From Pseudomonas bubulae (GTDB lineage Bacteria; Pseudomonadota; Gammaproteobacteria; Pseudomonadales; Pseudomonadaceae): DNA of 64,000 nucleotides. The stretch spans positions 806,001 through 870,000 of the forward strand of contig NZ_UYJA01000002.1 of assembly GCF_900618535.1 (NCBI RefSeq), in the 5' to 3' direction. The position numbers and the translations under genes are program-made. Shown here one piece after another: positions 8,477 through 16,321 of the stretch. Below the pieces are notes generated by a model. It saw nothing but the letters and a program-made list of their open reading frames with translations, ran no database searches and was not told the origin of the DNA. Position 1 is the stretch's first letter. Every line of letters begins with the position of its first letter.

Positions 8477-9820
8477 CTACAGGGTTTGCAGTGTATCGAG
8501 CAGTACCTTCACTTTGGTGATGGATTCCTGGTATTCATCCTGCCAGTCGGAGTCGGCCACAATGCCGCCGCCGCCCCAGCAACTGATGCGCCCGTCCTTG
8601 ACCAGCAGGCTGCGGATGGCGATGGAGCTGTCCATTTCGCCACGCACGTCGAGGTACAGCAGAGAGCCGCAGTAAATGCTGCGTCGGGTGGGTTCCAGCT
8701 CGTCGATGATCTGCATGGCGCGGATTTTCGGGGCGCCGGTAATCGAGCCGCCCGGAAAGCTGTCGCCAATCAGGTCCAGGGCGTCTTTGCCATCGGCCAG
8801 TTCGCCGATCACGCTGCTCACCAGGTGATGGACGTTGGGATAGCTTTCGAGTGTAAACAACTGCGGCACGCTCACCGAACCGGTGCGGCAGGTGCGCCCC
8901 AGGTCGTTGCGCAGCAAATCGACGATCATCAGGTTTTCTGCGCGATCCTTGGGGCTGGCCAGCAGTTCGGCGGCGTTGGCTGCATCTTCGCGGCTGTCTT
9001 TGCCCCTTGGGCGGGTGCCTTTGATCGGTCGGGTTTCCACTTGATTCTGACTTATCCGTACAAAGCGCTCAGGAGAGAGGCTCAGGATCGCGTTGTCGCC
9101 CGCCAGGCTCATAAAGCCGGAAAAAGGTGTGGGGCAGGCCGCGCGCAATGCGCCATAGGCACTCCAGGCATCGCCCTCGCACTGGCCGCTGAAGCGCTGG
9201 GTGTAATTGACCTGATAGCAGTCGCCCGCCTGGATATACCGATGGATCTGTTCCAGAGCCTGCTGGTACTGGCTGGCGCTGATATCCGGTTGCATCGGTT
9301 GCTTGAGATTGAATGGCTTGTTGTGCGACGGGGCAGGCTGGCTGAACAACTGGATCAGGCGCTGGCGCTCTGCTGTTTCGAGGTTTGGGTGAAATACAAG
9401 CTGGCTGGTGGCTGCATAATGGTCACTGATCAGCGCCCAGGCATACAGGCCCAATTGCGCTTCGGGCAGGTGCAGGTCATCCCGGGCGTTGGCGGGCAGC
9501 TGTTCGAGTTGTCGGCCAAAGTCGTAACTCAGGTAACCGATCAGACCGCCAGCAAACGGCAGCTCGTATTCGTCCGGGAGGCTGGCAGCGCCCAGTTGCT
9601 TGAGGCCTTCACGCAGGCGTTGCAGAAAGTCTCGTCCCGACTCGTCTGGCTGCAGGGTCAGTTCTGCCTCAGGCCATGCGCTCATCAGGTCAAAGCGACC
9701 ACGGTCTGCAGTGGGGCGGCCACTGTCGAGCAGCACGGCGCCGGGTGCATTGCGAATGGCCGAAAAATAGTCGGCAGGGTTGGCGAGGTAAGGCAGCGGG
9801 TGTACGGAGCAGGTCAACAT
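8477..9820 (-). CDS. pabB: Aminodeoxychorismate synthase component I
   Basis: PabB converts chorismate and ammonia (supplied by PabA) to 4-amino-4-deoxychorismate for folate synthesis. Chorismate-binding motifs present include PIKGTRPRG (mid-protein), FPGGSITGAPKIRAMQIIDELE and CWGGGGIVADS near the C-terminus. PIKGT is the form expected in PabB; anthranilate synthases usually have PIAGT. The start at 9820 (MLTCSVHPLPY, 447 residues) fits the length of Pseudomonas PabB; an ATG six codons upstream (9838) is the alternative. Neither has a clear ribosome binding site. It is divergent from nothing nearby and is followed by cysH on the same strand. Confidence 0.92.
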   Translation of the reverse strand: MLTCSVHPLPYLANPADYFSAIRNAPGAVLLDSGRPTADRGRFDLMSAWPEAELTLQPDESGRDFLQRLREGLKQLGAASLPDEYELPFAGGLIGYLSYDFGRQLEQLPANARDDLHLPEAQLGLYAWALISDHYAATSQLVFHPNLETAERQRLIQLFSQPAPSHNKPFNLKQPMQPDISASQYQQALEQIHRYIQAGDCYQVNYTQRFSGQCEGDAWSAYGALRAACPTPFSGFMSLAGDNAILSLSPERFVRISQNQVETRPIKGTRPRGKDSREDAANAAELLASPKDRAENLMIVDLLRNDLGRTCRTGSVSVPQLFTLESYPNVHHLVSSVIGELADGKDALDLIGDSFPGGSITGAPKIRAMQIIDELEPTRRSIYCGSLLYLDVRGEMDSSIAIRSLLVKDGRISCWGGGGIVADSDWQDEYQESITKVKVLLDTLQTL

Positions 9821-9908
9821 GCGCAGCAAATCAGCCATCGGAGCGGGGGGCTGATTGTAGTCCTGTGCAGGGTTGCAAATCTATGCGGCTTGTGGGAACT
9901 GCGAGAAC

Positions 9909-9993
9909 TGTGGGAGCGGGCTTGCTCGCGATAGAAGTGACGCGGTTTAGCAGGTAAAACGCGTTGATAGCATCGCGAGCAAGCCCGCTCCCA
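9909..9993. repeat. Pseudomonas REP pair
   Basis: Arms TGTGGGAGCGGGCTTGCTCG (from 9909) and the inverse complement ending at 9993. It lies between pabB and the ATP-grasp gene, and nothing else was seen in that gap. Confidence 0.88.
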
Positions 9994-10008
9994 AAGGTGT
10001 GAAAACGC

Positions 10009-10992
10009 TTATTCGGGCGGGTGAATATGGCCGAACAGTTCCTGGGCAAAGCGCACGCGCTCTTCCGGTGTTTCCTTGATGCCTTTGGCGGCCAGTTCTT
10101 CGAGGTGGGCCTCGACTGCGTGGGTGCGCAGGGTCAGGCCGCAATCGTTGGCAATCTGGATATTCAGCCCCGGACGGGCGTTGAGTTCCAGAATCAGCGG
10201 GCCTTTATCCTGATCGAGAACCATGTCCACGCCGATGTAGCCCAGGCCGCATAACTCGTAGCAACCGGCCGCCAGCTTCATGAAACCGTCCCAGTTGGGC
10301 AGTTGCACGCCGTCCACCGCGTTGGTGGTGTCGGGGTGCTTGCTGATGATGTTGTTCAGCCAGGTGCCACGCAGGGTCAGGCCGGTGGCCAGGTCGACGC
10401 CAACACCGATGGCGCCCTGGTGCAGGTTGGCCTTGCCGCCCGATTGCCGGGTAGGCAGGCGCAGCATGGCCATTACCGGGTAACCCATCAGCACGATGAT
10501 GCGGATATCCGGCACGCCTTCGTAGCTGATGCTTTTGAAGATCTGGTCCGGGGTTACCCGGTATTCGATCAATGCCCGGTCCCGGTGACCACCCAGGGAG
10601 TACAGACCGGTGAGGATGCTGGAAATCTGATGTTCGATCTCTTCATGGCTGATGATCTTGCCCGAGACGGTACGGAAGCGGTCTTCGAAGCGGTCCGCGA
10701 TCACCAGAATGCCGTCACCGCCCGCGCCTTGTGCGGGCTTGATCACGAAGTCGTTGCGGTCACCGATGATGTCATCCAGCTTTTCGATTTCTTTCTCGGT
10801 GGAAATCACGCCGTACATCTCAGGTACGTGAATGCCCGCTTTGATTGCACGTTCCTTGGTGATGATCTTGTCATCCACAATCGGATACAGGCTGCGTTTG
10901 TTGTACTTGAGTACGTAGTCCGCATTGCGCCGATTAATGCCCATGATGCCCCGGGCTTCCAGGGCCTTCCAGGTCTTCCAGAAGCCGAACAT
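10009..10992 (-). CDS. Alpha-L-glutamate ligase-like ATP-grasp protein
   Basis: The 327-residue protein has an ATP-grasp fold. The nucleotide-binding strand reads NDFVIKPAQGAGGDGILVI (about residues 84-102) and the metal-binding element is ELNARPGLNIQIAND (about 272-286). Members related to RimK ligate amino acids or peptides. It is the last of three overlapping or closely spaced genes; its ATG shares one base with the stop of the transglutaminase-like gene (TGATG). The set is known from comparative genomics as a predicted peptide-ligation and processing system acting at the envelope. The substrate is unknown. Confidence 0.82.
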   Translation of the reverse strand: MFGFWKTWKALEARGIMGINRRNADYVLKYNKRSLYPIVDDKIITKERAIKAGIHVPEMYGVISTEKEIEKLDDIIGDRNDFVIKPAQGAGGDGILVIADRFEDRFRTVSGKIISHEEIEHQISSILTGLYSLGGHRDRALIEYRVTPDQIFKSISYEGVPDIRIIVLMGYPVMAMLRLPTRQSGGKANLHQGAIGVGVDLATGLTLRGTWLNNIISKHPDTTNAVDGVQLPNWDGFMKLAAGCYELCGLGYIGVDMVLDQDKGPLILELNARPGLNIQIANDCGLTLRTHAVEAHLEELAAKGIKETPEERVRFAQELFGHIHPPE

Positions 10993-12524
10993 CAGGAGTC
11001 AGCCTTCAAGAATGCTTTGAAACGCACCAGTTCGGTCAGGCGGTAGCCACGATAGCGACCCATTGCCAGCATGAAGCCCACCATGATCAGCAGGATCGCC
11101 GGGAAGGTGAACACGAAGTACACCAGTTCCGGCACGCTCATGACCAGATACGCCAGGGTGGCTGCGAACAGGGTGCCGATCGCGACCTTCATGGCATGCC
11201 CGCCACCGCGCTCTTCCCAGGTGATCGACAGGCGCTCGATGGTCATCGTCAGAATCACCATCGGGAACAAGGCGACTGAAAGCCCGCGCTCCAGACCCAG
11301 CTTGTGGCTGAACAGGCTGATGGCCGCGATCAGGATAACGACAAAGGTCAGTACTACAGACAGGCGTGGCAGCATCTGCAGCTTCAAGTGTTCAAGGTAG
11401 GAACGTAGCGTCAGCCCAAGTGCGGTGATCACCGTAAAGAGGATGATGCCGAAGCCCAGTTGGGTCTCACGGAAGGCCAGGGCAATCAGTACCGGGGTGA
11501 ATGTGCCCAGGGTTTGCAGGCCGATCAGGTTGCGCAGAATCAGGATCACCAGTACCCCGATCGGGATCATGACCATGATCATGAAGGTTTGCTGGGTCTG
11601 CAGCGGCAAGCCGTACAGTGAGTATTCGAGGAAGTTGGCGTCGGTGTTTTCGTCGGTCAGCTTGGCCAGGCGAATGGCGTTCATTTCGCTGTTGTTCAGG
11701 CTGAAAGTAACGTTGGCTTTTTTGCCGCCATCGACGGTTACCATCGGTTCGTCGCCGATCCACCACAGCAGGCGGTCGGATGGCAGGCCCTGTTCGCCGG
11801 TTTCCGGGTTGAAGTACAGCCAGTCGTTGCCGTTAAAGCTGCGCAGCCACAGTTCCGGGGTTTGCGGCTGATCGGCTACCAGGCGGATGGTGTGGACTTT
11901 TTCCATTGGAACGTGGGCAATCGACAGCAGCAGCTCGATGATTTGTGCCTTGTGCGCAGTCGAAGGATCACCCGCCAGCAGCAGTTTCACGTTGTCATCA
12001 TTGGCATTGCTGACGCGCTTGATGGTTTCGCTGATAAAGGTTTCGACATCGGCCGAGTGCTGGCGGATAGGTGCAAGCAAGGCTTCGGCGGCGATTTTTT
12101 CCGGGCCTTCCACGGCGATGCTGTCGCGGAACACCGGGCCTTTGACCTTGGTCTTGTCGCCCGAGTAGCGCTTGGTCAACACCAGGCGGTAGTACAGGGT
12201 TTGCTTGCCACTGACCCGGCGTGCCGACCAGGTGACCTTGCGGTTGCCGTCAACCCGGTTGACGCTCACCCCGTAGTTGTTGGAGATAAAGCTCTCGTTG
12301 AGGCTGACGTAGTCGCGGTTAAGCGGCGGCACGAACATCTGGATCTTGACCGGGTCTTTGGAGCTGGCGACGAACTCGACCTTGGCGTCGATATTCCACA
12401 AGTCGTCCGTGGCGTCTTCGGTCACAGGAATGCCGAGGACGAAAATCTGATAGGCCGTAATCGAAATGCCCAGCACCACAAGGATGGTGATCAAGATTTT
12501 CAGGTGAAGGGTAAGAGCGCGCAT
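10992..12524 (-). CDS. Inactive transglutaminase-like membrane protein with C-terminal 7-TM region
   Basis: The 510-residue protein begins with a membrane anchor (about 9-29, ILITILVVLGISITAYQIFVLG). A periplasmic transglutaminase-like domain of about 280 residues follows (NDWLYFNPETGEQGLPSDRLLWWIG near its end), then a run of hydrophobic helices from about residue 325 to 500. The Cys-His-Asp triad of active transglutaminases is not evident; I see no cysteine in the protein, so a binding rather than catalytic role is likely. It sits between the protease-like gene (5 bases away) and the ATP-grasp gene (1-base overlap), consistent with one operon. Confidence 0.8.
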   Translation of the reverse strand: MRALTLHLKILITILVVLGISITAYQIFVLGIPVTEDATDDLWNIDAKVEFVASSKDPVKIQMFVPPLNRDYVSLNESFISNNYGVSVNRVDGNRKVTWSARRVSGKQTLYYRLVLTKRYSGDKTKVKGPVFRDSIAVEGPEKIAAEALLAPIRQHSADVETFISETIKRVSNANDDNVKLLLAGDPSTAHKAQIIELLLSIAHVPMEKVHTIRLVADQPQTPELWLRSFNGNDWLYFNPETGEQGLPSDRLLWWIGDEPMVTVDGGKKANVTFSLNNSEMNAIRLAKLTDENTDANFLEYSLYGLPLQTQQTFMIMVMIPIGVLVILILRNLIGLQTLGTFTPVLIALAFRETQLGFGIILFTVITALGLTLRSYLEHLKLQMLPRLSVVLTFVVILIAAISLFSHKLGLERGLSVALFPMVILTMTIERLSITWEERGGGHAMKVAIGTLFAATLAYLVMSVPELVYFVFTFPAILLIMVGFMLAMGRYRGYRLTELVRFKAFLKADS

Positions 12525-12529
12525 TTCAA

Positions 12530-13066
12530 TTACTCTGCGGTTTGAGCGTTGGCGACGCAGGCAGGTTTGCCAGCAGCGTATTTAAGGCTTGGGTCGACCA
12601 GCGCATCAAAGCGTTTGAGCGCTTCGGAGCCAATCAACAGCGGGTATTGGAACGCACTTCTATCGGTCAAGTTCACTTCGATGGTGCGTAAAGCCTTGCC
12701 CATGCAGATTTCCAGGGAAATAACCGGGCGCGAGGTGTAGTTCTTGTCGGACTCAGGATCGTAATCACCCGAGCGTCGCTTGATCTTGCTGACACGGGCC
12801 AGCGGGCGTTCGATGGGGTGCGAGTGGGCATCATCGATGGCCAGGTAAAAGCGTACCCAGCTCTCGCCATCACGCTTGAAGCGCTTGATATCTCGGGCGC
12901 TGAGCGAGGCGGTCTTGGCGCCGGTGTCGAGTTTGGCCGCCACCTGCAGGTCGATACCTGCCAGCTCAGCGTACTCGTTGAGGCCGTACACGGTTTTTTC
13001 GCCAGCCAGGCTCAGGCCGGGTATGCACAGCAGGAAGGCGAGGATATAGAGGGGAAGCAATTTCAT
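12530..13066 (-). CDS. Retropepsin-like aspartic protease (annotated in databases as ATP-dependent zinc protease family)
   Basis: The product starts with a signal peptide (MKLLPLYILAFLLCIPGLSLAGE). It contains AAKLDTGAKTASL, the D-T-G-A active-site motif of single-domain aspartic proteases, so the family name zinc protease is probably wrong. The start at 13066 gives 178 residues. The longest frame would add 36 residues that lack signal-peptide character, and the ribosome binding site before 13066 is weak. It is first in the three-gene cluster with the transglutaminase-like and ATP-grasp genes, and probably acts in the periplasm on the product of that system. Confidence 0.8.
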   Translation of the reverse strand: MKLLPLYILAFLLCIPGLSLAGEKTVYGLNEYAELAGIDLQVAAKLDTGAKTASLSARDIKRFKRDGESWVRFYLAIDDAHSHPIERPLARVSKIKRRSGDYDPESDKNYTSRPVISLEICMGKALRTIEVNLTDRSAFQYPLLIGSEALKRFDALVDPSLKYAAGKPACVANAQTAE

Positions 13067-13261
13067 AAATCGAAGCACGTCTCTTGCAATCTTCAGTTCA
13101 AGGCGACTGGCAGGAGCGCAAGTTTCCTCGTGCGGCTGCCCTATGGATGAGGGCAGGGCGGATGCGGTCGGCATTCTAACATGATGGTTTTATGGCGCCA
13201 GCGCCGAGGCGCTTGCAAGCGGCGATCAACCCTGTCGATACAACCAAGGTCGTATTCTTGG

Positions 13262-13344
13262 ATTGTCGACAATGTCGATTTATTCTTTGACTATCAGGGC
13301 TGAAATAGCTAATTTCAGCGCTATTGATTTTCAAGGTGTCGACA
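13262..13344 (+). promoter_or_regulatory. Promoter and candidate operators of the prp operon
   Basis: TTGACT (13287-13292) and TAATTT (13310-13315) have 17 bases between them. Two copies of the palindrome TGTCGACA flank this promoter, at 13264-13271 (inside ATTGTCGACAAT) and 13337-13344. The second copy sits between the AAGG of the ribosome binding site and the regulator start. A third palindrome, GCTGAAAT-N5-ATTTCAGC (13299-13319), covers the -10 box. GntR/FadR-type regulators bind such short palindromes, so autoregulation by the adjacent GntR protein is the simplest reading. Confidence 0.62.
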
Positions 13345-13346
13345 AT

Positions 13347-14069
13347 ATGCTGCAAGCACTGGAACCTGCCACGATCGCCCAGGACGACTCGGAAACCCTT
13401 TCCGAGAACGTTTTTCGGCGCATTCAGGCGGCTATTGTCAAAGGCGAAATCGCCCCGGGAAGCAAGATCTCCGAGCCCGAACTGGCGCGCACCTACGGCA
13501 TCAGCCGCGGGCCATTGCGCGAAGCCATCCATCGCCTTGAAGGCCAGCGTTTGTTGGTGCGCGTCCCCCATGTCGGGGCGCGGGTCGTGTCGCTGAGCCA
13601 TGCCGAGCTGATCGAACTCTACGAAATTCGCGAGTCCCTGGAAGGCATGGCCTGCCGCCTGGCCGCCGAACGCATGAGTGACGAAGACATCGCCGAGCTA
13701 CGCCAGGTGCTCGAAACCCATGAGCGCGATGAGGCGTTTCAGGCGGGCGTCGGTTACTACCAGCAAGAAGGCGACTTCGATTTTCATTACAAAATTATTC
13801 AGGGCAGTGGCAATCGCACCCTGACGCAAATGCTCTGTGGCGAGTTGTACCAGTTGGTGCGCATGTACCGCATCCAGTTTTCCGCCACGCCCAACCGCCC
13901 ACATCAGGCGTTTGCCGAGCATCACCGGATTCTCGATGCCATTGCCGATCGCGACGGCGAACTGGCCGAATTGTTGATGCGCCGACATATCGGCGCATCG
14001 AAACGCAATATTGCCCGTCATTACCAAGACGGTGCCCAGCAGACAGCCACTCCACGAGGTGAGTCATGA
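13347..14069 (+). CDS. GntR/FCD-family transcriptional regulator of the methylcitrate operon
   Basis: The 240-residue protein has an N-terminal winged helix (about 20-85, [32 protein letters not shown]) and a C-terminal all-helical FCD ligand domain ([21 protein letters not shown] onwards). It is the first gene of the propionate operon; its stop overlaps the prpB start by four bases (ATGA). It probably represses the operon until a methylcitrate-pathway intermediate binds. A longer frame starts at 13263, but that ATG lies within a palindrome. The start at 13347 has AAGGTG eight bases upstream and gives the common family length. Confidence 0.9.
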   Translation: MLQALEPATIAQDDSETLSENVFRRIQAAIVKGEIAPGSKISEPELARTYGISRGPLREAIHRLEGQRLLVRVPHVGARVVSLSHAELIELYEIRESLEGMACRLAAERMSDEDIAELRQVLETHERDEAFQAGVGYYQQEGDFDFHYKIIQGSGNRTLTQMLCGELYQLVRMYRIQFSATPNRPHQAFAEHHRILDAIADRDGELAELLMRRHIGASKRNIARHYQDGAQQTATPRGES

Positions 14070-14953
14070 GCAATAAGAACAGTCCAGGCCAGCGTTTCCG
14101 TGATGCAGTTGCAAGCGAACATCCTTTGCAAGTGGTGGGTGCGATCAACGCCAATCATGCGCTGCTGGCCAAGCGTGCGGGTTTCAAGGCCATCTATCTA
14201 TCGGGTGGAGGCGTCGCAGCCGGGTCGCTGGGCGTACCTGATCTGGGTATTACGGGTCTGGACGATGTACTGACTGATGTACGACGCATTACCGATGTAT
14301 GTGATCTGCCATTGCTGGTGGACGTGGATACCGGCTTCGGCTCTTCGTTTTTCAACGTGTCCCGCACGGTCAAGTCGATGATCAAGTTCGGCGCTGCGGC
14401 GATTCACATTGAAGACCAGGTAGGCGCCAAGCGTTGCGGTCATCGCCCGAACAAGGAAATCGTTTCGCTGCAGGAAATGGTCGACCGTATCAAGGCCGCC
14501 GTCGATGCGCGTACCGATGACAGCTTCGTGATCATGGCGCGAACCGATGCGCTGGCGGTGGAAGGGCTTGAGTCAGCCCTGGAACGTGCCGCGGCCTGTG
14601 TTGAAGCCGGGGCTGACATGGTGTTCCCGGAAGCCATTACCGAGCTTGAGATGTACAAACTGTTTGCCAACCGGGTCAAAGCCCCGATCCTGGCCAATAT
14701 CACCGAATTCGGTGCCACGCCGCTGTACACCACCGAGCAACTGGCCGGTGCTGACGTATCGCTGGTGCTGTATCCGCTGTCGGCATTCCGGGCCATGAAC
14801 AAGGCGGCCGAAAACGTCTACACCGCGATCCGCCGCGACGGCACCCAGCAAAACGTGATCGACACCATGCAAACCCGCATGGAACTTTACGATGCCATCA
14901 ACTACCACGAGTTCGAGCAGAAACTCGATGCGTTGTTTGCCGCGAAGAAGTAA
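14066..14953 (+). CDS. prpB: 2-Methylisocitrate lyase
   Basis: PrpB splits 2-methylisocitrate to pyruvate and succinate, the last step of the methylcitrate cycle. The 295-residue protein is of full length. The catalytic loop KRCGHR (122-127, catalytic Cys124) and the metal-binding DVDTGFG (86-92) are present. KRCGH with PNKEIV distinguishes it from other members of the isocitrate lyase superfamily. It is translationally coupled to the GntR regulator. A REP pair and a 165-base gap follow before prpC. Confidence 0.97.
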   Translation: MSNKNSPGQRFRDAVASEHPLQVVGAINANHALLAKRAGFKAIYLSGGGVAAGSLGVPDLGITGLDDVLTDVRRITDVCDLPLLVDVDTGFGSSFFNVSRTVKSMIKFGAAAIHIEDQVGAKRCGHRPNKEIVSLQEMVDRIKAAVDARTDDSFVIMARTDALAVEGLESALERAAACVEAGADMVFPEAITELEMYKLFANRVKAPILANITEFGATPLYTTEQLAGADVSLVLYPLSAFRAMNKAAENVYTAIRRDGTQQNVIDTMQTRMELYDAINYHEFEQKLDALFAAKK

Positions 14954-14968
14954 CAGAACACTGTGACT

Positions 14969-15056
14969 CTGTGGGCGCGGGCTTGCTCGCGATAGGGTCA
15001 CCGCAGTGATTCAGGCAAACCGTGTTGCCTGAATCGCGAGCAGGCTCGCTCCCACA
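14969..15056. repeat. Pseudomonas REP pair inside the prp operon
   Basis: Arms CTGTGGGCGCGGGCTTGCTC (from 14969) and an inverse complement ending near 15056. The left arm has a C in place of the usual A (GTGGGCGCGG). It lies between prpB and prpC, so it would be part of the operon transcript. Confidence 0.85.
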
Positions 15057-15118
15057 CAGGTATGTATTGAACCCAGTAGTTGCCGAATCCCTAACAAATT
15101 CAAGATTGGAGAAGCGCA

Positions 15119-16246
15119 ATGGCCGAAGCAAAAGTATTGAGTGGTGCCGGACTACGCGGCCAGGTGGCCGGGCAAACGGCCCTGTCCACCGTAGGCCAGG
15201 AAGGCGCAGGCCTCACTTATCGTGGTTATGACGTACGTGAACTGGCGGCCGAAGCGCGCTTTGAAGAAGTGGCTTACCTGCTGTTATATGGCGAACTGCC
15301 TACCAGGACCCAACTGGCTGCCTACACGGCCAAGCTGCAAAAGCTGCGCGATCTGCCCCAGGCATTGAAAGAAGTGCTGGAGCGCATTCCCGCCGACGCC
15401 CACCCGATGGACGTGATGCGCACCGGTTGCTCGTTCCTGGGCAATATCGAGCCGGAGAAAGACTTCGCCGAGCAACAAGACAAGACCGACCGCCTGCTGG
15501 CCGCCTTCCCGGCGATCATGTGCTACTGGTATCGCTTCAGCCATGACGGCAAGCGCATTCACTGCGTAACCGACGAAGAGTCGATCGGCGGCCACTTCCT
15601 GCACTTGCTGCACGACAAAAAACCGAGCGAGTTGCACGTCAAGGTGATGAACGTGTCACTGATCCTTTACGCCGAGCACGAGTTCAACGCTTCGACCTTT
15701 ACTGCCCGTGTTTGTGCCTCGACCTTGTCCGACCTGTATTCATGCATCACTGCAGCGATCGGCTCGCTGCGCGGCCCGCTGCACGGCGGCGCCAACGAGG
15801 CGGCGATGGAAATGATCGAACGCTTCGACTCGGCAGAAGAGGCGGTGCAAGGCACCCTCGGCATGCTGGCGCGCAAGGACAAGATCATGGGCTTTGGCCA
15901 TGCGATCTACAAAGACAGCGACCCGCGTAACGAAGTGATCAAGGGCTGGTCGAAAAAACTCGCCGACGAAGTGGGCGACACCGTGTTGTTCCCGGTCTCC
16001 GAAGCGATCGACAAAACCATGTGGGAACAAAAGAAGCTGTTCCCCAACGCCGATTTCTACCATGCCTCGGCGTATCACTTCATGGGTATCCCGACCAAGC
16101 TGTTTACCCCGATCTTTGTCTGCTCACGCCTGACCGGCTGGGCGGCGCATGTGTTCGAGCAGCGTGCCAACAACCGCATCATCCGTCCGAGCGCCGAATA
16201 CATCGGCGTAGAACAGCGCAAGTTCGTGCCAATCGAACGTCGCTGA
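15119..16246 (+). CDS. prpC: 2-Methylcitrate synthase
   Basis: PrpC condenses propionyl-CoA with oxaloacetate. The 375-residue protein has the citrate-synthase-fold active-site segments GPLHGGANEAAMEM and MGFGHAIYKDSDPRN and the C-terminal RPSAEYIG. The short length is typical of methylcitrate synthases rather than the longer hexameric citrate synthases. GGAG precedes the ATG by about eight bases. It follows prpB and the REP pair, and is followed by a hairpin and acnD. Confidence 0.97.
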   Translation: MAEAKVLSGAGLRGQVAGQTALSTVGQEGAGLTYRGYDVRELAAEARFEEVAYLLLYGELPTRTQLAAYTAKLQKLRDLPQALKEVLERIPADAHPMDVMRTGCSFLGNIEPEKDFAEQQDKTDRLLAAFPAIMCYWYRFSHDGKRIHCVTDEESIGGHFLHLLHDKKPSELHVKVMNVSLILYAEHEFNASTFTARVCASTLSDLYSCITAAIGSLRGPLHGGANEAAMEMIERFDSAEEAVQGTLGMLARKDKIMGFGHAIYKDSDPRNEVIKGWSKKLADEVGDTVLFPVSEAIDKTMWEQKKLFPNADFYHASAYHFMGIPTKLFTPIFVCSRLTGWAAHVFEQRANNRIIRPSAEYIGVEQRKFVPIERR

Positions 16247-16257
16247 GTGAGGCCACT

Positions 16258-16280
16258 GGCTCCCGCTGAAGGTGGGAGCC
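16258..16280 (+). other. Stem-loop between prpC and acnD
   Basis: GGCTCCC (16258-16264) and GGGAGCC (16274-16280) can pair around a nine-base loop, 12 bases after the prpC stop. It has no clean T run, so processing or partial termination is more likely than full termination. Confidence 0.6.
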
Positions 16281-16321
16281 GGTTCCCTCTTTTGTAACTA
16301 CCGTGATCGAGTCCTGCGCCA

